Assembly (NCBI GenBank): GCA_964613945.1
Contig: CAZTJC010000015.1
Coordinates: forward strand, 1-64,000
Direction of reading: 5' to 3'
Source: JAVVHH01 sp964613945
GTDB lineage: Bacteria; Pseudomonadota; Alphaproteobacteria; Acetobacterales; Acetobacteraceae
DNA: 64,000 nucleotides
Of this stretch, positions 31,706 to 42,963 are shown one piece after another. A program made the translations under genes and the position numbers. The first letter of the stretch is position 1, and each line of letters begins with the position of its first letter. The notes below the pieces were generated by a model, which saw nothing but the letters and a program-made list of their open reading frames with translations, did not search any database and was not told the origin of the DNA.

Positions 31706-33144
31706 GGGTGGGTTCCGGTAAAGAAGGTGACGGCATCGCGATGCAGCGCGGCGCGGGAAGCGTCGCGCGAGTAGAACATGTGCCCGCCGGCATAGGTGGT
31801 CAGCGTCAATTGATGCGCGCCGTTGTAGTCCGGCGTCTGGCGAAGCAGCAGCGCGTCGGCGAAGTAGGGCGTAACGAGGTCGTAGAGCCCGTGGGCGACG
31901 ACGACACGGGCGGCCGGATCGAGCGCGAGATATTGGCGCAGATCGGTGTAGGCATCGGGCCGGGTCATGCGGCGGCCATAATCCCAGTCATGGGCGATCC
32001 GTTCGTTCAGCAGCTCGTATTGTCGGTTCGGAGCGCCCTCCGGCTGCCACTCGAGCCGGTCGCGGTAGATGGACAGTGCCGCCGTGGTAACAGGGCCGCG
32101 GAGCCCGTCGAGGATGGCGTCCGGCGAGTTGTCGTTGGCGGCGGCCGGGAAGGGATCGGCTGCACTCACCGTCGCGTCATAGGGCGAATCGACCCGGCCT
32201 GGAGCCCGGTCCCGCAGAAAGGTGGACAGCCCGATGCGGCCCATGCGTCGCTGCACGAGCGCCGGGTCCAGCCCGGTGACCGCGGCGACGCGAGTGCCGA
32301 GGCGCTCAATGGCGGCCGTGTCGGCCTCGCCGCGGATCAGGTCGGCCAGGAAATCGCCGGTCGCGTAGGTTTCGACATCGGCGACGTCGCTCCGGTTCTG
32401 CGCGTTGCGGTAGGCGGCGGCCATGCTGGGCAGGGTCACAACGTAGCGGAACGGGTTCCAGGGCGCGTCGCGGCCGTTGAAGTCCAGCACCGGGGAGAGC
32501 AGGAACAGCCCGGCGATGCCGATCCCCTGCTTGTCGAGCAGTGCCCGCGCCAGCTTCGGGCCGCGGAAGCCGCCATAGCTCTCGCCGACGATGAACTTGG
32601 GCGACAGCAGCCGTCCGTTGGCCTCGAGCCAACGGCGCATCACGACGGCGAGCGTGTCGATGTCGCCGTCGACGGAAAGGAACTGGCGCCGTGCCTCGTC
32701 GCCGCCAGTAATGCGGCTGTAGCCAGTGCCGGGCGGGTCGATGAAGACGAGGTCGGTCTGGTCGAGCCAGGTGTCGGCATTATCGACGATGCCGGGTGAC
32801 GCGCTGGGGATGACCGGGTTGCCGAACGGGACGCGCCAGGGACCGATGGCGCCGAAGTCGAGCCAGGCGGACGATGCGCCCGGGCCGCCATTGACTGCGA
32901 AGGTGATGGGGCGGTGGACATCTCCGCCTTTGCGCAGGAACGCGGTGGTGACGATCTCGGCCTGTGTGGCGCCTTTGGGATCCGCCAGTTTCATCGTGGC
33001 CACGGTGGCGTCGAAGGCGATCGGTCCGGCGGCCGTCGTGATGGATTGGGCGGTCGTCTTGTCGGCACCCACAGCCGGCTGTGCCGCGACGCTGGTGGAG
33101 ACGAGGAGCAGGACGGCCAAGGGGCGGATCATCGAGCGGAGCAT
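31702..33144 (-). CDS. Secreted serine carboxypeptidase, family S10
   Basis: 480 residues with a signal peptide (IRPLAVLLLVSTSVAAQPAV). The oxyanion region is FAVNGGPGASSAWL, the nucleophile motif is FIVGESYGGFRGP, the catalytic Asp is in VVAHGLYDLVTPYF and the His is in TYAGGHMFYSRD. The family removes C-terminal residues at acidic pH. Acid-tolerant Acetobacteraceae often carry several copies. It is exported to the periplasm or beyond and coupled downstream to the small lipoprotein. Confidence 0.92.
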   Translation of the reverse strand: MLRSMIRPLAVLLLVSTSVAAQPAVGADKTTAQSITTAAGPIAFDATVATMKLADPKGATQAEIVTTAFLRKGGDVHRPITFAVNGGPGASSAWLDFGAIGPWRVPFGNPVIPSASPGIVDNADTWLDQTDLVFIDPPGTGYSRITGGDEARRQFLSVDGDIDTLAVVMRRWLEANGRLLSPKFIVGESYGGFRGPKLARALLDKQGIGIAGLFLLSPVLDFNGRDAPWNPFRYVVTLPSMAAAYRNAQNRSDVADVETYATGDFLADLIRGEADTAAIERLGTRVAAVTGLDPALVQRRMGRIGLSTFLRDRAPGRVDSPYDATVSAADPFPAAANDNSPDAILDGLRGPVTTAALSIYRDRLEWQPEGAPNRQYELLNERIAHDWDYGRRMTRPDAYTDLRQYLALDPAARVVVAHGLYDLVTPYFADALLLRQTPDYNGAHQLTLTTYAGGHMFYSRDASRAALHRDAVTFFTGTHP

Positions 33145-33150
33145 GAGTTC

Positions 33151-36100
33151 CTAATACTCGTATTGATAGGTCAGGCCCACAGAGTTGCCGCCCTTGCCGC
33201 TGCCGACGTCGGTCTCGAGCTTGAGCCCGCGGGTGATGTCGATCTGCAAGGTGGCGCCGGTACCGCCGCTATCGCCACCGGCCCCCTGTTTGGCGCCGAG
33301 ATAGACGCCATTGGCGATGTAGCGCCCGGCCTCGACCGACGCACCGGACGATGCTCCCGAACCACCACCGACGCTCAACCGGTCCAGGCCGAGGCCGTTG
33401 CGCACCGCATCGAGCGGGTTGCCGCCGCCGCCCACCCCGGTCAGCTCGGCCAAGGAGGCGGCGATGGAGGCGATCTGGAACGGTCCGATCTCCTTCAGGC
33501 TGCGGCGGAACAGCAGATAGGACAGCACCTCGTCCTGCGGCAGCGGCGGGGTGCTGGTCAGCTTGATGGTCGGTGCGCTGGCGTAACCGCCGATGGTGAG
33601 CGTGGCGGTGACGCTGGTGGTGCTGGATTCGGCGATGAAGTCCAGCGTGGGGTCGATCTTGCCGCCAGTGCCGGTGCCGTCGAAGCCGACCCGGCCATGG
33701 GTGAACGACAAGGTCGTGCCGGCCAGGCTGACGGCGCCGCGACGCATGTCGAACCCGCCCGAGACCTGCGGCTTGGAGGCGCTGCCGCGGACGCGCAGAT
33801 CGCCGGAGAGTTCGGCATCGACGCCGCGGCCGCGCAGGAAGATTTGGCCCGGCGCGCTAATGGCGAGGTCGAGGCCGATGCTGGGCGCCGGGCCGGTGGG
33901 GGCGGCCACCGGCTTCTGCCCGGGGCGGATCACGTTGAGCGTCACGACCGAGGGCGGCAGCCCGGCCGGGATTTGGATTTCCGCCTGGCGAATTAGCACG
34001 CGCCCGGCCGCCTGAAGATCGCCCTGCACCTTGCCGCGCACGGTAAGGTCCGCATCGGCCGAAAGCCGCAGCAGGTCGGAGCTGATCGGCCGCGCATTCT
34101 GCGCCTTGATGCCGATGTCGACTGGCAGGCCCGGTGCCGTGACGCCGATCGTGCCGCTGGCCGCGATGGTGCCTTGTCCGGCCTTGCCGGTCAGCGAGAC
34201 GATGCGGACGGTGTCTCCTTCACCCCGGATGGTGGCAGCGATGTCGCGGATACGCAGGCCCTGGGTGAAGTCCTGCACCTCGCCATTGGCCAACTGCAGC
34301 GCGCCGGCGACCTGCGGCCGGCTGGTGGTGCCGCTTACCGTGCCGTCCAGCGTGACGCGGCCGCGGGCACGGCGGCCGTTGGCGGTGAGAATCGGGTCCA
34401 GCAGCGTCAGATCGAGCCCGCCGGTGGCGCGCAACGCCAGCGGGCCGGTGCCGAGCGGAGCCTGACCGGCAAGGTTGAGCTGGGCGGACCCGGCCGTCAG
34501 CCGCCCGTCGATCTGCGCGGTCTTGCCAGCCAGGTTGGCGGTCGCGACCAGGTTCGCCGGCGGGATCGCCCGGCCCGGCCCGGTCAGCATCTGTATGCCG
34601 GCCAGATTGAGCCTGACGGTGCCGCCGGGTAGCGCCGGCGTGCCGGTCAGCCTGGCATCGAGCGCGACGGTGCCGGCGAGCTTGAGGTCGGGCGACGCGA
34701 TGGCGGCCAGGCTGGCTGGCGCGCGCAACGTCACGGTCGCGTCCAGGCGGGGCGAGAGTTGGCCGGCGACGTCCAGAACGGCGCTCTGCAAGCCGACGCG
34801 CAGCCGGTCGACCGAAACCGGGCCACCGAACTTGACGGTGGCAGGGGTGAGCAGGCGGGCTGTCTGCTCCTTGGCAGCGACCTGCAGCGTGTCGAGCCGG
34901 ACGGTCTTCGCCGGCACGTCGAGCAGCGCGGCCGCCACGATCTTGGCCGGCGTGCCAGAGACGGTCAGCGATGCATCGCTCTTGATCGCCAACGCGGTCT
35001 GCGGCCCGGTGACGCCGATCTTGGCCGAACCGGTGGTCCCGCTGGCGTCGATGCCGGACAGGTTCGCGTCGGCGGTAACGATGCGGGCGCCGAGCGGGTC
35101 GCGGACCCGGGCGTCGATCTTGGCCGCGCCGACCCGCGAGCCCGCTGCGCCGGCGTTGGTCGCGTCCGCCTGCAGGCGGATTTCGTTGGGCACCAGTTCG
35201 AGCGTGGCGTTCACCGCGCCGGTCAATGGCTGACCGACGAAGGGCTGCAAATCGCCGAGCTGGCCCATCTTCAGCACCACCCGCCCGGTCGGCAGCGTGG
35301 TGCCGGGCGCCAGCTGCAGCGCGCCGTCGGCATGCAGGCTGCGCCAATCGGCACGGTCGATGGTCGCCTTCACGGTGCCGTCGTCAGCGCGGCGGGCCAC
35401 GAGCGCCAGCTGTAGCGGCGCCCCGGCCAGGCGACCTTCCGCCTTCATAGTGCCGGACGGGGTGCTCGGCGAACCCTTGGCGGCGATATCGACGGTCACG
35501 GGACCGCGGGGCACGCCGGGTGCGCCGACCTCGCCCTGCGCATGCGCTGTCACGGCCAGGTCGGACGCGGTACCCGAGAGATCAACCGTGGCGGCGACGT
35601 TACCGACCAGCGTGGCGGCCAGAACGCTAAGGTCGGAGACCGCCGCCTTGACCGTGCCGGCGAGCTTGCCCGCCTGCTGGCTGCCGTTGATCGCCAGCTG
35701 AACGGTGCGGCCATCCAGCGTCAGGCGGCTGACGGTCAGGTCCTGGCCGTGCTGCTGCATGGCGAGCGCGACCGTGGCGTTCTCGCCGATCAGGCCCGGG
35801 ATGGGCGCCTGGCCGCCGGTGATGCCGAGCGTGCCGGTGCCGGTCAGCGTCGCGGTGCCGTCCGCGCCCTGGGCCGCGTCGAGGTGCAGCGCCGTGCGGC
35901 CACGAAGGTCGACGCCGCCCATGCGGGCGAACGGCTCCAGTTGCGGCACGCTGAGGTCCATCGATCCCTTGGGCGCTCCGGCCGTCTCGCCATGGCCGGT
36001 GGCGCTGAGCAGCGGATGGGCGAGTGTGAAGTCGACGGGGCGGACGGGGTCATCGAGATGGGCGGTGACGTCCAGCGTGAGCGGGGCGGCGGCGAAGAAG

Positions 36101-37122
36101 TCGGGGTTGGGCAGCGGCGCCTGCAGCCCGGCGGCAGCGGCGTGAACCGTCACCTGGCCCGCATTGCCGGACAGGTCGGCGGTGAGCTGACGCACGGTGG
36201 CTCCTGCCGCGGCAAGCTGGTCGATCGCGAAATGGCCGGACGCATCGGGCTTGGTGAAGGCGCCTTTCACGGTCGCGTTGAGCACGACCGACTGCCAGGA
36301 GATCTCGGGTGCCGGCTTCATGGCGGGAGCGTTACCCGTCACGTGCAGGTCGAGCGTCTCGCCGGTGAGATTAACGGTGCCGTTGGCGGCAGCGTGCAGC
36401 GGGCCGGCTCCGAGCGTCAGCTTGGTCGCCAGGCCGGTTCGCGGCCCGGCCACCGCCGCATCGACGTCGAGCGCGCCAAGGTCCGGCAATTTGGCGATGT
36501 CGGCGATGAACCCATGTGGCGGTTCGGCAATGGCGATCGTGGCGTCGATGCTGGTGTCGGTGACCACGCCATCGACCTTGTATTCGCCGCCGGGGCCGTC
36601 GAGGCGGACGGCATGGAGGTTCGCCTTGGGCGTCAGCAACGTGGGCAGCGCCAGGCTGCCGTCGAGCGAGAAAGCGGCCGCGGCGCCGATGACGGGGGTG
36701 CCGATCTCGACCCGGTCCACGTGCAGCGATTTCACGTCGATCTTGACCGGCAGCGAGGCCGGTTCGTCGGACGGTGGCGCCGGGTTGGGGCTGGCCGCCT
36801 GGAGGCGCGGGAGGCTGAGAAGCCGAGCCGTGACACTATCGATCGCGACGTCCTTGGTCGCCAGCAGATACGGATGCCATTTGAGCTGGACGTCCTCGGC
36901 CACCAGCCAGGCGCCCTCGGTGTCGCGCAGCTCGAGGCGATCGACGTGCAGGTCGTTCGGCCAGCCGGTCACGCCGGTCGCGCTGACGGCGCCGCCGGTG
37001 ATCTTGCCGACGAGGTCGAGGATCAGCTGCGTCGGCCCCGGAAGGCCGAACGCGGCATGCGCTTCGGTCGAAAGCGCCGGCAGCGCGACGGCGGCGGCGA
37101 GGACGACGATCCTGTATCGCAT
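33151..37122 (-). CDS. tamB: Translocation and assembly module subunit TamB
   Basis: 1323 residues. It has an N-terminal inner-membrane anchor/signal (IVVLAAAVALPALSTEAHAA), a long repetitive beta-rich body of about 1000 residues rich in Gly, Ala, Leu, Asp and Thr, and the C-terminal TamB (DUF490) domain with LPQDEVLSYLLFRRSLKEIG and a final VGLTYQYEY. TamB spans the periplasm as a hydrophobic groove and works with TamA in inserting outer-membrane proteins or moving phospholipids. The first base of its ATG is shared with the tamA stop region (TGATG). Confidence 0.94.
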   Translation of the reverse strand: MRYRIVVLAAAVALPALSTEAHAAFGLPGPTQLILDLVGKITGGAVSATGVTGWPNDLHVDRLELRDTEGAWLVAEDVQLKWHPYLLATKDVAIDSVTARLLSLPRLQAASPNPAPPSDEPASLPVKIDVKSLHVDRVEIGTPVIGAAAAFSLDGSLALPTLLTPKANLHAVRLDGPGGEYKVDGVVTDTSIDATIAIAEPPHGFIADIAKLPDLGALDVDAAVAGPRTGLATKLTLGAGPLHAAANGTVNLTGETLDLHVTGNAPAMKPAPEISWQSVVLNATVKGAFTKPDASGHFAIDQLAAAGATVRQLTADLSGNAGQVTVHAAAAGLQAPLPNPDFFAAAPLTLDVTAHLDDPVRPVDFTLAHPLLSATGHGETAGAPKGSMDLSVPQLEPFARMGGVDLRGRTALHLDAAQGADGTATLTGTGTLGITGGQAPIPGLIGENATVALAMQQHGQDLTVSRLTLDGRTVQLAINGSQQAGKLAGTVKAAVSDLSVLAATLVGNVAATVDLSGTASDLAVTAHAQGEVGAPGVPRGPVTVDIAAKGSPSTPSGTMKAEGRLAGAPLQLALVARRADDGTVKATIDRADWRSLHADGALQLAPGTTLPTGRVVLKMGQLGDLQPFVGQPLTGAVNATLELVPNEIRLQADATNAGAAGSRVGAAKIDARVRDPLGARIVTADANLSGIDASGTTGSAKIGVTGPQTALAIKSDASLTVSGTPAKIVAAALLDVPAKTVRLDTLQVAAKEQTARLLTPATVKFGGPVSVDRLRVGLQSAVLDVAGQLSPRLDATVTLRAPASLAAIASPDLKLAGTVALDARLTGTPALPGGTVRLNLAGIQMLTGPGRAIPPANLVATANLAGKTAQIDGRLTAGSAQLNLAGQAPLGTGPLALRATGGLDLTLLDPILTANGRRARGRVTLDGTVSGTTSRPQVAGALQLANGEVQDFTQGLRIRDIAATIRGEGDTVRIVSLTGKAGQGTIAASGTIGVTAPGLPVDIGIKAQNARPISSDLLRLSADADLTVRGKVQGDLQAAGRVLIRQAEIQIPAGLPPSVVTLNVIRPGQKPVAAPTGPAPSIGLDLAISAPGQIFLRGRGVDAELSGDLRVRGSASKPQVSGGFDMRRGAVSLAGTTLSFTHGRVGFDGTGTGGKIDPTLDFIAESSTTSVTATLTIGGYASAPTIKLTSTPPLPQDEVLSYLLFRRSLKEIGPFQIASIAASLAELTGVGGGGNPLDAVRNGLGLDRLSVGGGSGASSGASVEAGRYIANGVYLGAKQGAGGDSGGTGATLQIDITRGLKLETDVGSGKGGNSVGLTYQYEY

Positions 37123-38963
37123 CAGAAAGCCTGCCCTATGCCGACGTAGATTTCGAACCCGTCATCGCCACGCTGCTTGTTGAGCGGAACGGCGATGTCG
37201 GCGCGGATGGGGCCGAACGGCGTATAGTAGCGGATGCCGGCCCCGGCCCCCATGCGCAAGTTGCCGCTGAACGGCGCGCTGGTGGCCGACGCCTCGCCGG
37301 CATCGAGGAACACGGCGGCACCGAAGCTGGACAGGAACCGCTGCCGGAACTCGACAGTCGCCGCGCCCAGCGAGGTGCCGCCGATCGGCCGATTATCGGG
37401 GAATTTTGGACCGACGGACTGGTATTTGTAGCCCCGTACGGTGGCGCTGCCGCCGGCATACAGCCGCTGGTCGGGCGGCAGCTCGAACGTCGTCGCACCC
37501 TGGACCGAGGCAAGGATGGCGCGCAGGGCGAGGATGCTGCGGCCGTTGGAGCCGAAATCGAAATAGGTCGAGCCGCTCGCCTGCAGGATGACGAACTGGG
37601 CGCCGGGCGCCTGCAGCGAGGCCGACGGCGTGATGGCGCCGGTCGCCTTGATGCCATGCGTCGCGTCGAGCAAGCCGTCCGCGCCGGTGGTGTCGTAGGT
37701 CGCGGTGACGGGCAGCTGCAGCAGCGTGTAGTCGCGGGTGACGCCTTCTTGCGTCACCTTGGATTGCTGCGCCTGCAGCCCGGCAGTTAGCGAGAACTCG
37801 GTCGAGAACCGGCGTCGCACCGAAACGCCGCCAAGGATGGCGGTGCGGTCATAGGCGTCGAGGCTCTCCTTGATGCCCTCCAGGCGATAGATCAGGTCCA
37901 GGTCGCGCACGAAGATGTCGGGCTGCGTCAGCGTCGCCGTCACGTCGTAGCCTGGTCGGCGCGAGGCGGTGGCCCCGAGTTGCGTCACGGCGGCGCCGAG
38001 GTCGAGCCGTTCCGCATTGCCGAACAGGTTGCGGTGCGACCAGGTGACGCCGGCGCTGGCGCCGAGATCGGTCGAGTAGGCGGCCGTCGCACCCAGCACG
38101 TGCCGCTTGCGCTCGACCAGCCGGACCGTGAGCGGCAACTGGCCATCGGCGTCCACGTGGTCGGGCGCATCCACCGTCACGGCGGAGAACACGCCGGCCG
38201 CGGCCAAGTCCTCGCGGGCCTTGTCGATCTTGCGCGGGTCGAAGCGCTCGCCGGCGTGCAGCAGCAGCCGGCGGCGGACGTAGCTCTCGTGGACGCGGTC
38301 GAGGCCCTCGATGGTGATAGGCCCGAGATCCACGCGCGGGCCGGGCTGAACCGCGTAGCTGACGTCCAGCCCGGTGGCCGGCGGCACCAGCACGGCCACC
38401 GGCGTATCGACCTTGGCGAGCGCATGGCCGTCGTCGCGGAGCGCCTCCAGCATACGGCCCTGTGCTGCCAGCACGTCCGTGGCTACGGCAGGATCACCGG
38501 GCTTGAGCTTCAGCGCCTGCTCGGCGACCGGGTCCGGCTGCCCGGTGAGCCCGACCCGGCGCAAGCGGAACAACGGCCCCTTGTCGATGTGGATCGTGAC
38601 CGGAACCTCGGCGGTGGCGGTATCGAGGGCGGTCGGCAGCGCCGCGTCGTCGATCGACCGGCCGGCGATGTCGACGGAGATCTTGCTGCCGTAATAGCCG
38701 AAGCTGTCGAGCGCGGCTGCGAGCCGTCCGCGGTCTTCGCGTGCGCGCGTGATGAGCGCGAACGGACCCACCGGCGCCTTTTCGCGCAAGCTGATCAGGA
38801 CGGAACTGGCCCGCAGCGCTGCGTCGAGACCCGGTTCGCCGGTGCTCGGCAGATTGACGGCATAAGGCTGCGGATCGGCCGCGAGACCGAACTCGGGGCT
38901 GACGATCGTGGCGGCAACGAGCACCAGCGCGGCCAGTCGCAAAGAAGACGTCGATTTTGACAT
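37122..38963 (-). CDS. tamA: Translocation and assembly module subunit TamA (Omp85 family)
   Basis: 613 residues. A signal peptide (LRLAALVLVAATIVSPEFGL) is followed by three POTRA-like domains in about residues 40-300. A 16-strand Omp85 barrel follows, with GLLDATHGIKATGAITPS, RLYAGGSATVRGYKYQSVGP and a terminal FEIYVGIGQAF ending in aromatic F. The VRGY motif marks the barrel lumen loop 6. It is located in the outer membrane as partner of TamB. The start is ATG at 38963. Two small palindromes lie in the divergent region towards plsC. Confidence 0.94.
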   Translation of the reverse strand: MSKSTSSLRLAALVLVAATIVSPEFGLAADPQPYAVNLPSTGEPGLDAALRASSVLISLREKAPVGPFALITRAREDRGRLAAALDSFGYYGSKISVDIAGRSIDDAALPTALDTATAEVPVTIHIDKGPLFRLRRVGLTGQPDPVAEQALKLKPGDPAVATDVLAAQGRMLEALRDDGHALAKVDTPVAVLVPPATGLDVSYAVQPGPRVDLGPITIEGLDRVHESYVRRRLLLHAGERFDPRKIDKAREDLAAAGVFSAVTVDAPDHVDADGQLPLTVRLVERKRHVLGATAAYSTDLGASAGVTWSHRNLFGNAERLDLGAAVTQLGATASRRPGYDVTATLTQPDIFVRDLDLIYRLEGIKESLDAYDRTAILGGVSVRRRFSTEFSLTAGLQAQQSKVTQEGVTRDYTLLQLPVTATYDTTGADGLLDATHGIKATGAITPSASLQAPGAQFVILQASGSTYFDFGSNGRSILALRAILASVQGATTFELPPDQRLYAGGSATVRGYKYQSVGPKFPDNRPIGGTSLGAATVEFRQRFLSSFGAAVFLDAGEASATSAPFSGNLRMGAGAGIRYYTPFGPIRADIAVPLNKQRGDDGFEIYVGIGQAF

Positions 38964-38993
38964 ACCCTTCAAGGCTCTACGCAGTATCCAGAA

Positions 38994-39020
38994 CTGCTTC
39001 AAGCAGGGTGAACATTGTTC
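38994..39020. promoter_or_regulatory. Two adjacent palindromes between tamA and plsC
   Basis: CTGCTTCAAGCAG (6+1+6) at 38994-39006 and GAACATTGTTC (5+1+5) at 39010-39020 lie side by side in the 86-base divergent gap. Either could be an operator or part of a structured leader. The GAAC spacing does not fit the alphaproteobacterial LexA box. Confidence 0.35.
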
Positions 39021-39049
39021 GGGATGGGGCGGCTTGATAAGTCGGTAGG

Positions 39050-39985
39050 ATGGACATGTCGCGCCGATCGCCGCCGCTGAATCGGAACGCCGCCAGCCCA
39101 CATCCCGCGCGGGAATGGGTGCCGGCGCCACCCTTCGTGCAACGGCTGCGCTGGTTGCGGCGAGTGCTACTGGCGCTGGGGTGGACGCTGCCGAGCATGG
39201 CGGTGCAATCGGTGCTGCTGATCATTCCCGGCGACGGCAAGCGATGGTTCGCGCGAATCTATTGGGCGGGGATCTGCCGGGTGTTAGGCGTGGAGCGCCG
39301 GGTCGTGGGGCACGTGGCCGAGAGCAGGCGGCCGGTGTTGTTCGCCTGCAATCATACTTCGTGGCTGGACGTGCCGGTGCTGGGCGGAACGCTGGAAGCG
39401 TGTTTCGTGGCCAAGGCGGAGGTCGGCACCTGGCCGGTGGTGCGGACAGTGGCGCGGTTGGGGCGCACGGTGTTCGTCAGCCGGCGTGCGAGCGAGACCG
39501 GGCGGGAGCGCGATTCCATGCGCGCGCGTCTGCTGGCCGGCGACGACCTGATCCTGTTCCCGGAAGGCACCAGCTCGGACGGCACGCGGGTGCTGCCGTT
39601 CCGCTCGCCGTTCTTCGCGGTTGCCGAACGCGTGGGAGACGACGCGGTGCCGCTGATCCAGCCGGTCTCGGTGGTGTTCGACCGGCTCGACTACCTGCCG
39701 GCCCGGCGCAGCACGCGGCCCGTATCATCCTGGTATGGCGATATGGATCTCGGCGGGCATTTCTGGCGTCTGGCCCGCTATCGGCACCTGCGCGCCACGG
39801 TTGTGCTGCACGACCCGGTCGATCCGGCCGATTATCCATCGCGCAAGGCCATCGCACAGGCGGTCCAGCAGATTATTTCAGCCGGAAATGCCGCCTTGCG
39901 TCGGGGTCGTTTACCCGCCGCGAGTGCCACACCGCTTTCACTTGACACGGAAGCTCCCAATATCCCCAGAGTAGTATCACCTTAA
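39050..39985 (+). CDS. plsC: 1-acyl-sn-glycerol-3-phosphate acyltransferase (PlsC family)
   Basis: 311 residues. The acyltransferase box I is NHTSWLDVPVLGG (the HX4D catalytic pair) and box III is LFPEGTSSDGTRVLPF. A membrane segment (VLLALGWTLPSMAVQSVLLI) precedes it. It acylates lysophosphatidic acid, or possibly lyso-ornithine-lipid as OlsA. An olsB-like gene is present about 9 kb away, so the OlsA alternative is open. It is divergent from tamA. Confidence 0.9.
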   Translation: MDMSRRSPPLNRNAASPHPAREWVPAPPFVQRLRWLRRVLLALGWTLPSMAVQSVLLIIPGDGKRWFARIYWAGICRVLGVERRVVGHVAESRRPVLFACNHTSWLDVPVLGGTLEACFVAKAEVGTWPVVRTVARLGRTVFVSRRASETGRERDSMRARLLAGDDLILFPEGTSSDGTRVLPFRSPFFAVAERVGDDAVPLIQPVSVVFDRLDYLPARRSTRPVSSWYGDMDLGGHFWRLARYRHLRATVVLHDPVDPADYPSRKAIAQAVQQIISAGNAALRRGRLPAASATPLSLDTEAPNIPRVVSP

Positions 39986-40077
39986 CCAGCCTGGACGCCC
40001 CTGAATCACCATCGCTTGACCGTAACGCTGGCCCGCCCCATCCACCGCGCTTCGGTGCGAGAGGACGGAATTTCATC

Positions 40078-41432
40078 GTGAGTGGGTCGACCAAGCTTCT
40101 GCACGTGATCACCTACGGCTGTCAGATGAACGTTTATGACAGCGGCCGGATGACCGATGTCCTGGCGCCGCTCGGCTATCGGCCGACGCCGACGCCCGAC
40201 AATGCCGATATGATCATCCTCAACACCTGCCACATCCGCGAGCGCGCCGAGGAGAAGGTGTTCTCCGAACTCGGTCGCCTCCGCGTGATCAAGCAGGCGC
40301 GCGAGGCGGAGGGGCGCAAGACGGTGCTGGCCGTCGCCGGCTGCGTGGCGCAGGCCGAGGGTGCGATGATCCTGGCACGGGCGCCGTACGTGGACATCGT
40401 GCTGGGGCCGCAGACCTATCACAAGCTGCCGGAGATGGTGGCGCGCGCGGCGCGGGCCGGCGGGGCCGTGATCGAGACGGACTTCCCGGCCGAGGACAAG
40501 TTCGACCACCTGCCCGAGACGGTAGCGCCGCAGGGCATGACGGCGTTCCTGACCGTGCAGGAAGGCTGCGACAAGTTCTGCTCCTTCTGCGTCGTGCCCT
40601 ACACCCGCGGCTCGGAGAGCAGCCGCCCGGCAGTGTCGGTCATCGCCGAAGCCCGGCGGTTGGTCGCGGGTGGCGCGCGCGAACTGACGTTGCTCGGCCA
40701 GAACGTCAACGCCTGGCACGGGGCCGCGCCCGATGGCGGCGTGTGGGACTTCGCCCAACTCATCCGCGCCCTGGCCGACGTGCCGGGCCTGCTGCGGTTG
40801 CGCTACACGACGTCGCATCCGCGCGACATGGGCGACAGCCTGATCGCCGCGCATCGCGACATCCCCATGCTGATGCCGTTCCTGCATCTGCCGGTGCAGT
40901 CCGGCTCGGACCGCGTGCTGGCGGCGATGAACCGCAAGCATACGGCCGACGACTACCTGCGGCTGATCGACAAGCTCCGGGACGCCCGGCCGGATCTGGC
41001 GCTGTCGTCGGATTTCATCGTGGGCCACCCCGGCGAGACCGATGCGGAGTTCCAGGCGACGATGGCGCTGGTGCGCCGGGTCGAATTCGCGCAGGCATTC
41101 AGCTTCAAGTATTCGTCGCGGCCGGGCACCCCCGCCGCCGGCGCGCCGGGTCATGTCCCCGAGGACGTGAAGCATGCCCGGTTGCAGGAATTGCTGGCGC
41201 TGTTGCGCGACCAGCAAGAGGCGTTCAACCGCCGCACCGAGGGCCTTGTGCTCCCGGTGTTGTTCACCGGGCCTGGCCGTCGGCCGGGTCAGCTCTCCGG
41301 CCGCACCCCGTACCTGCAGCCCGTGCATGTTTCTGGTCCGCTCGCGCTAATTGGATCGGAAACGGACGTGCGAATCGCGGCCGCCACCACCACCTCTCTG
41401 CTTGGAACCCTTGATCTGGAGAAGATGCTCGC

Positions 41433-41436
<4 letters not shown>
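40078..41436 (+). CDS. miaB: tRNA-2-methylthio-N6-dimethylallyladenosine synthase
   Basis: 452 residues, GTG start. It thiomethylates i6A37 of tRNAs. The N-terminal [4Fe-4S] domain cysteines are in TYGCQMNVYDS, LNTCHIRERAEEKV and VAGCVAQAEG. The radical-SAM CxxxCxxC is in EGCDKFCSFCVVPYTRG. A C-terminal TRAM domain includes GLVLPVLFTGPGRR. It is the first gene of the conserved miaB-phoH-ybeY-corC operon, and its stop overlaps the phoH TTG start. Confidence 0.97.
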
Positions 41437-42491
<1,055 letters not shown>

Positions 42492-42495
42492 CACC

Positions 42496-42963
42496 ATGGA
42501 CCCAGACAGTAAACGCGGCCCCGCCATGACGGCGGGGCCAGACGATTCGCGGCACTTCGTGCCGGATGTCATCGTCGATGATCGGCGATGGCGGGTTTTC
42601 GTACCGGGGGTGGAACGCATCGCCCGGCGCGCAGCCCAGATCGCCGGCGGGGCCGGCACCGTCCTTCTGACCTCCGACCTGGAAGTGCAGCGCCTCAACG
42701 CGCGGCACCGCGGTCGCAACAAGCCCACCAACGTGCTGACCTTCGACAGCGGCGATATCGCCCTGGCGCTCGGTGTCGTGCGGCGGGAGGCCCGCGCGCA
42801 GAAACGGCGGATCCAGCATCACGTCGCCCATCTCGTGGTGCACGGCGCCCTGCACCTGCGCGGGCACGATCACGACGATCCCGGCTTTGCCCGGCGCATG
42901 GAGATGGAAGAAGCACGGTTGCTGCACCAGATCGGCGTGCCGAACCCGTGGCGGTCAGCATGA
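42496..42963 (+). CDS. ybeY: Endoribonuclease YbeY, 16S rRNA maturation
   Basis: 155 residues from ATG at 42496, four bases after phoH. The zinc-binding signature H-x3-H-x5-H is complete (HLVVHGALHLRGHDHD). LLTSDLEVQRLNARHRGRNK then PTNVLTFDSGD is conserved. YbeY processes 16S rRNA 3' ends and clears defective ribosomes. The stop overlaps the ATG of the CBS-domain gene. Confidence 0.95.
   Translation: MDPDSKRGPAMTAGPDDSRHFVPDVIVDDRRWRVFVPGVERIARRAAQIAGGAGTVLLTSDLEVQRLNARHRGRNKPTNVLTFDSGDIALALGVVRREARAQKRRIQHHVAHLVVHGALHLRGHDHDDPGFARRMEMEEARLLHQIGVPNPWRSA

Noticed and set aside
35542..37149. 535-codon plus-strand frame opposite tamB
   Set aside because: Runs antisense to a clear TamB sequence in a GC-rich region; composition is Arg/Gly/Ala-rich with no recognisable domain. 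Typical GC-driven shadow frame.
39010..39020. GAACATTGTTC as a LexA box
   Set aside because: Resembles the Gram-positive palindrome, while this organism uses GTTC-N7-GTTC as seen before recA; kept only as a generic palindrome.
40006..41328. 440-codon minus-strand frame opposite miaB
   Set aside because: Antisense to an intact MiaB; His/Arg-rich shadow translation.
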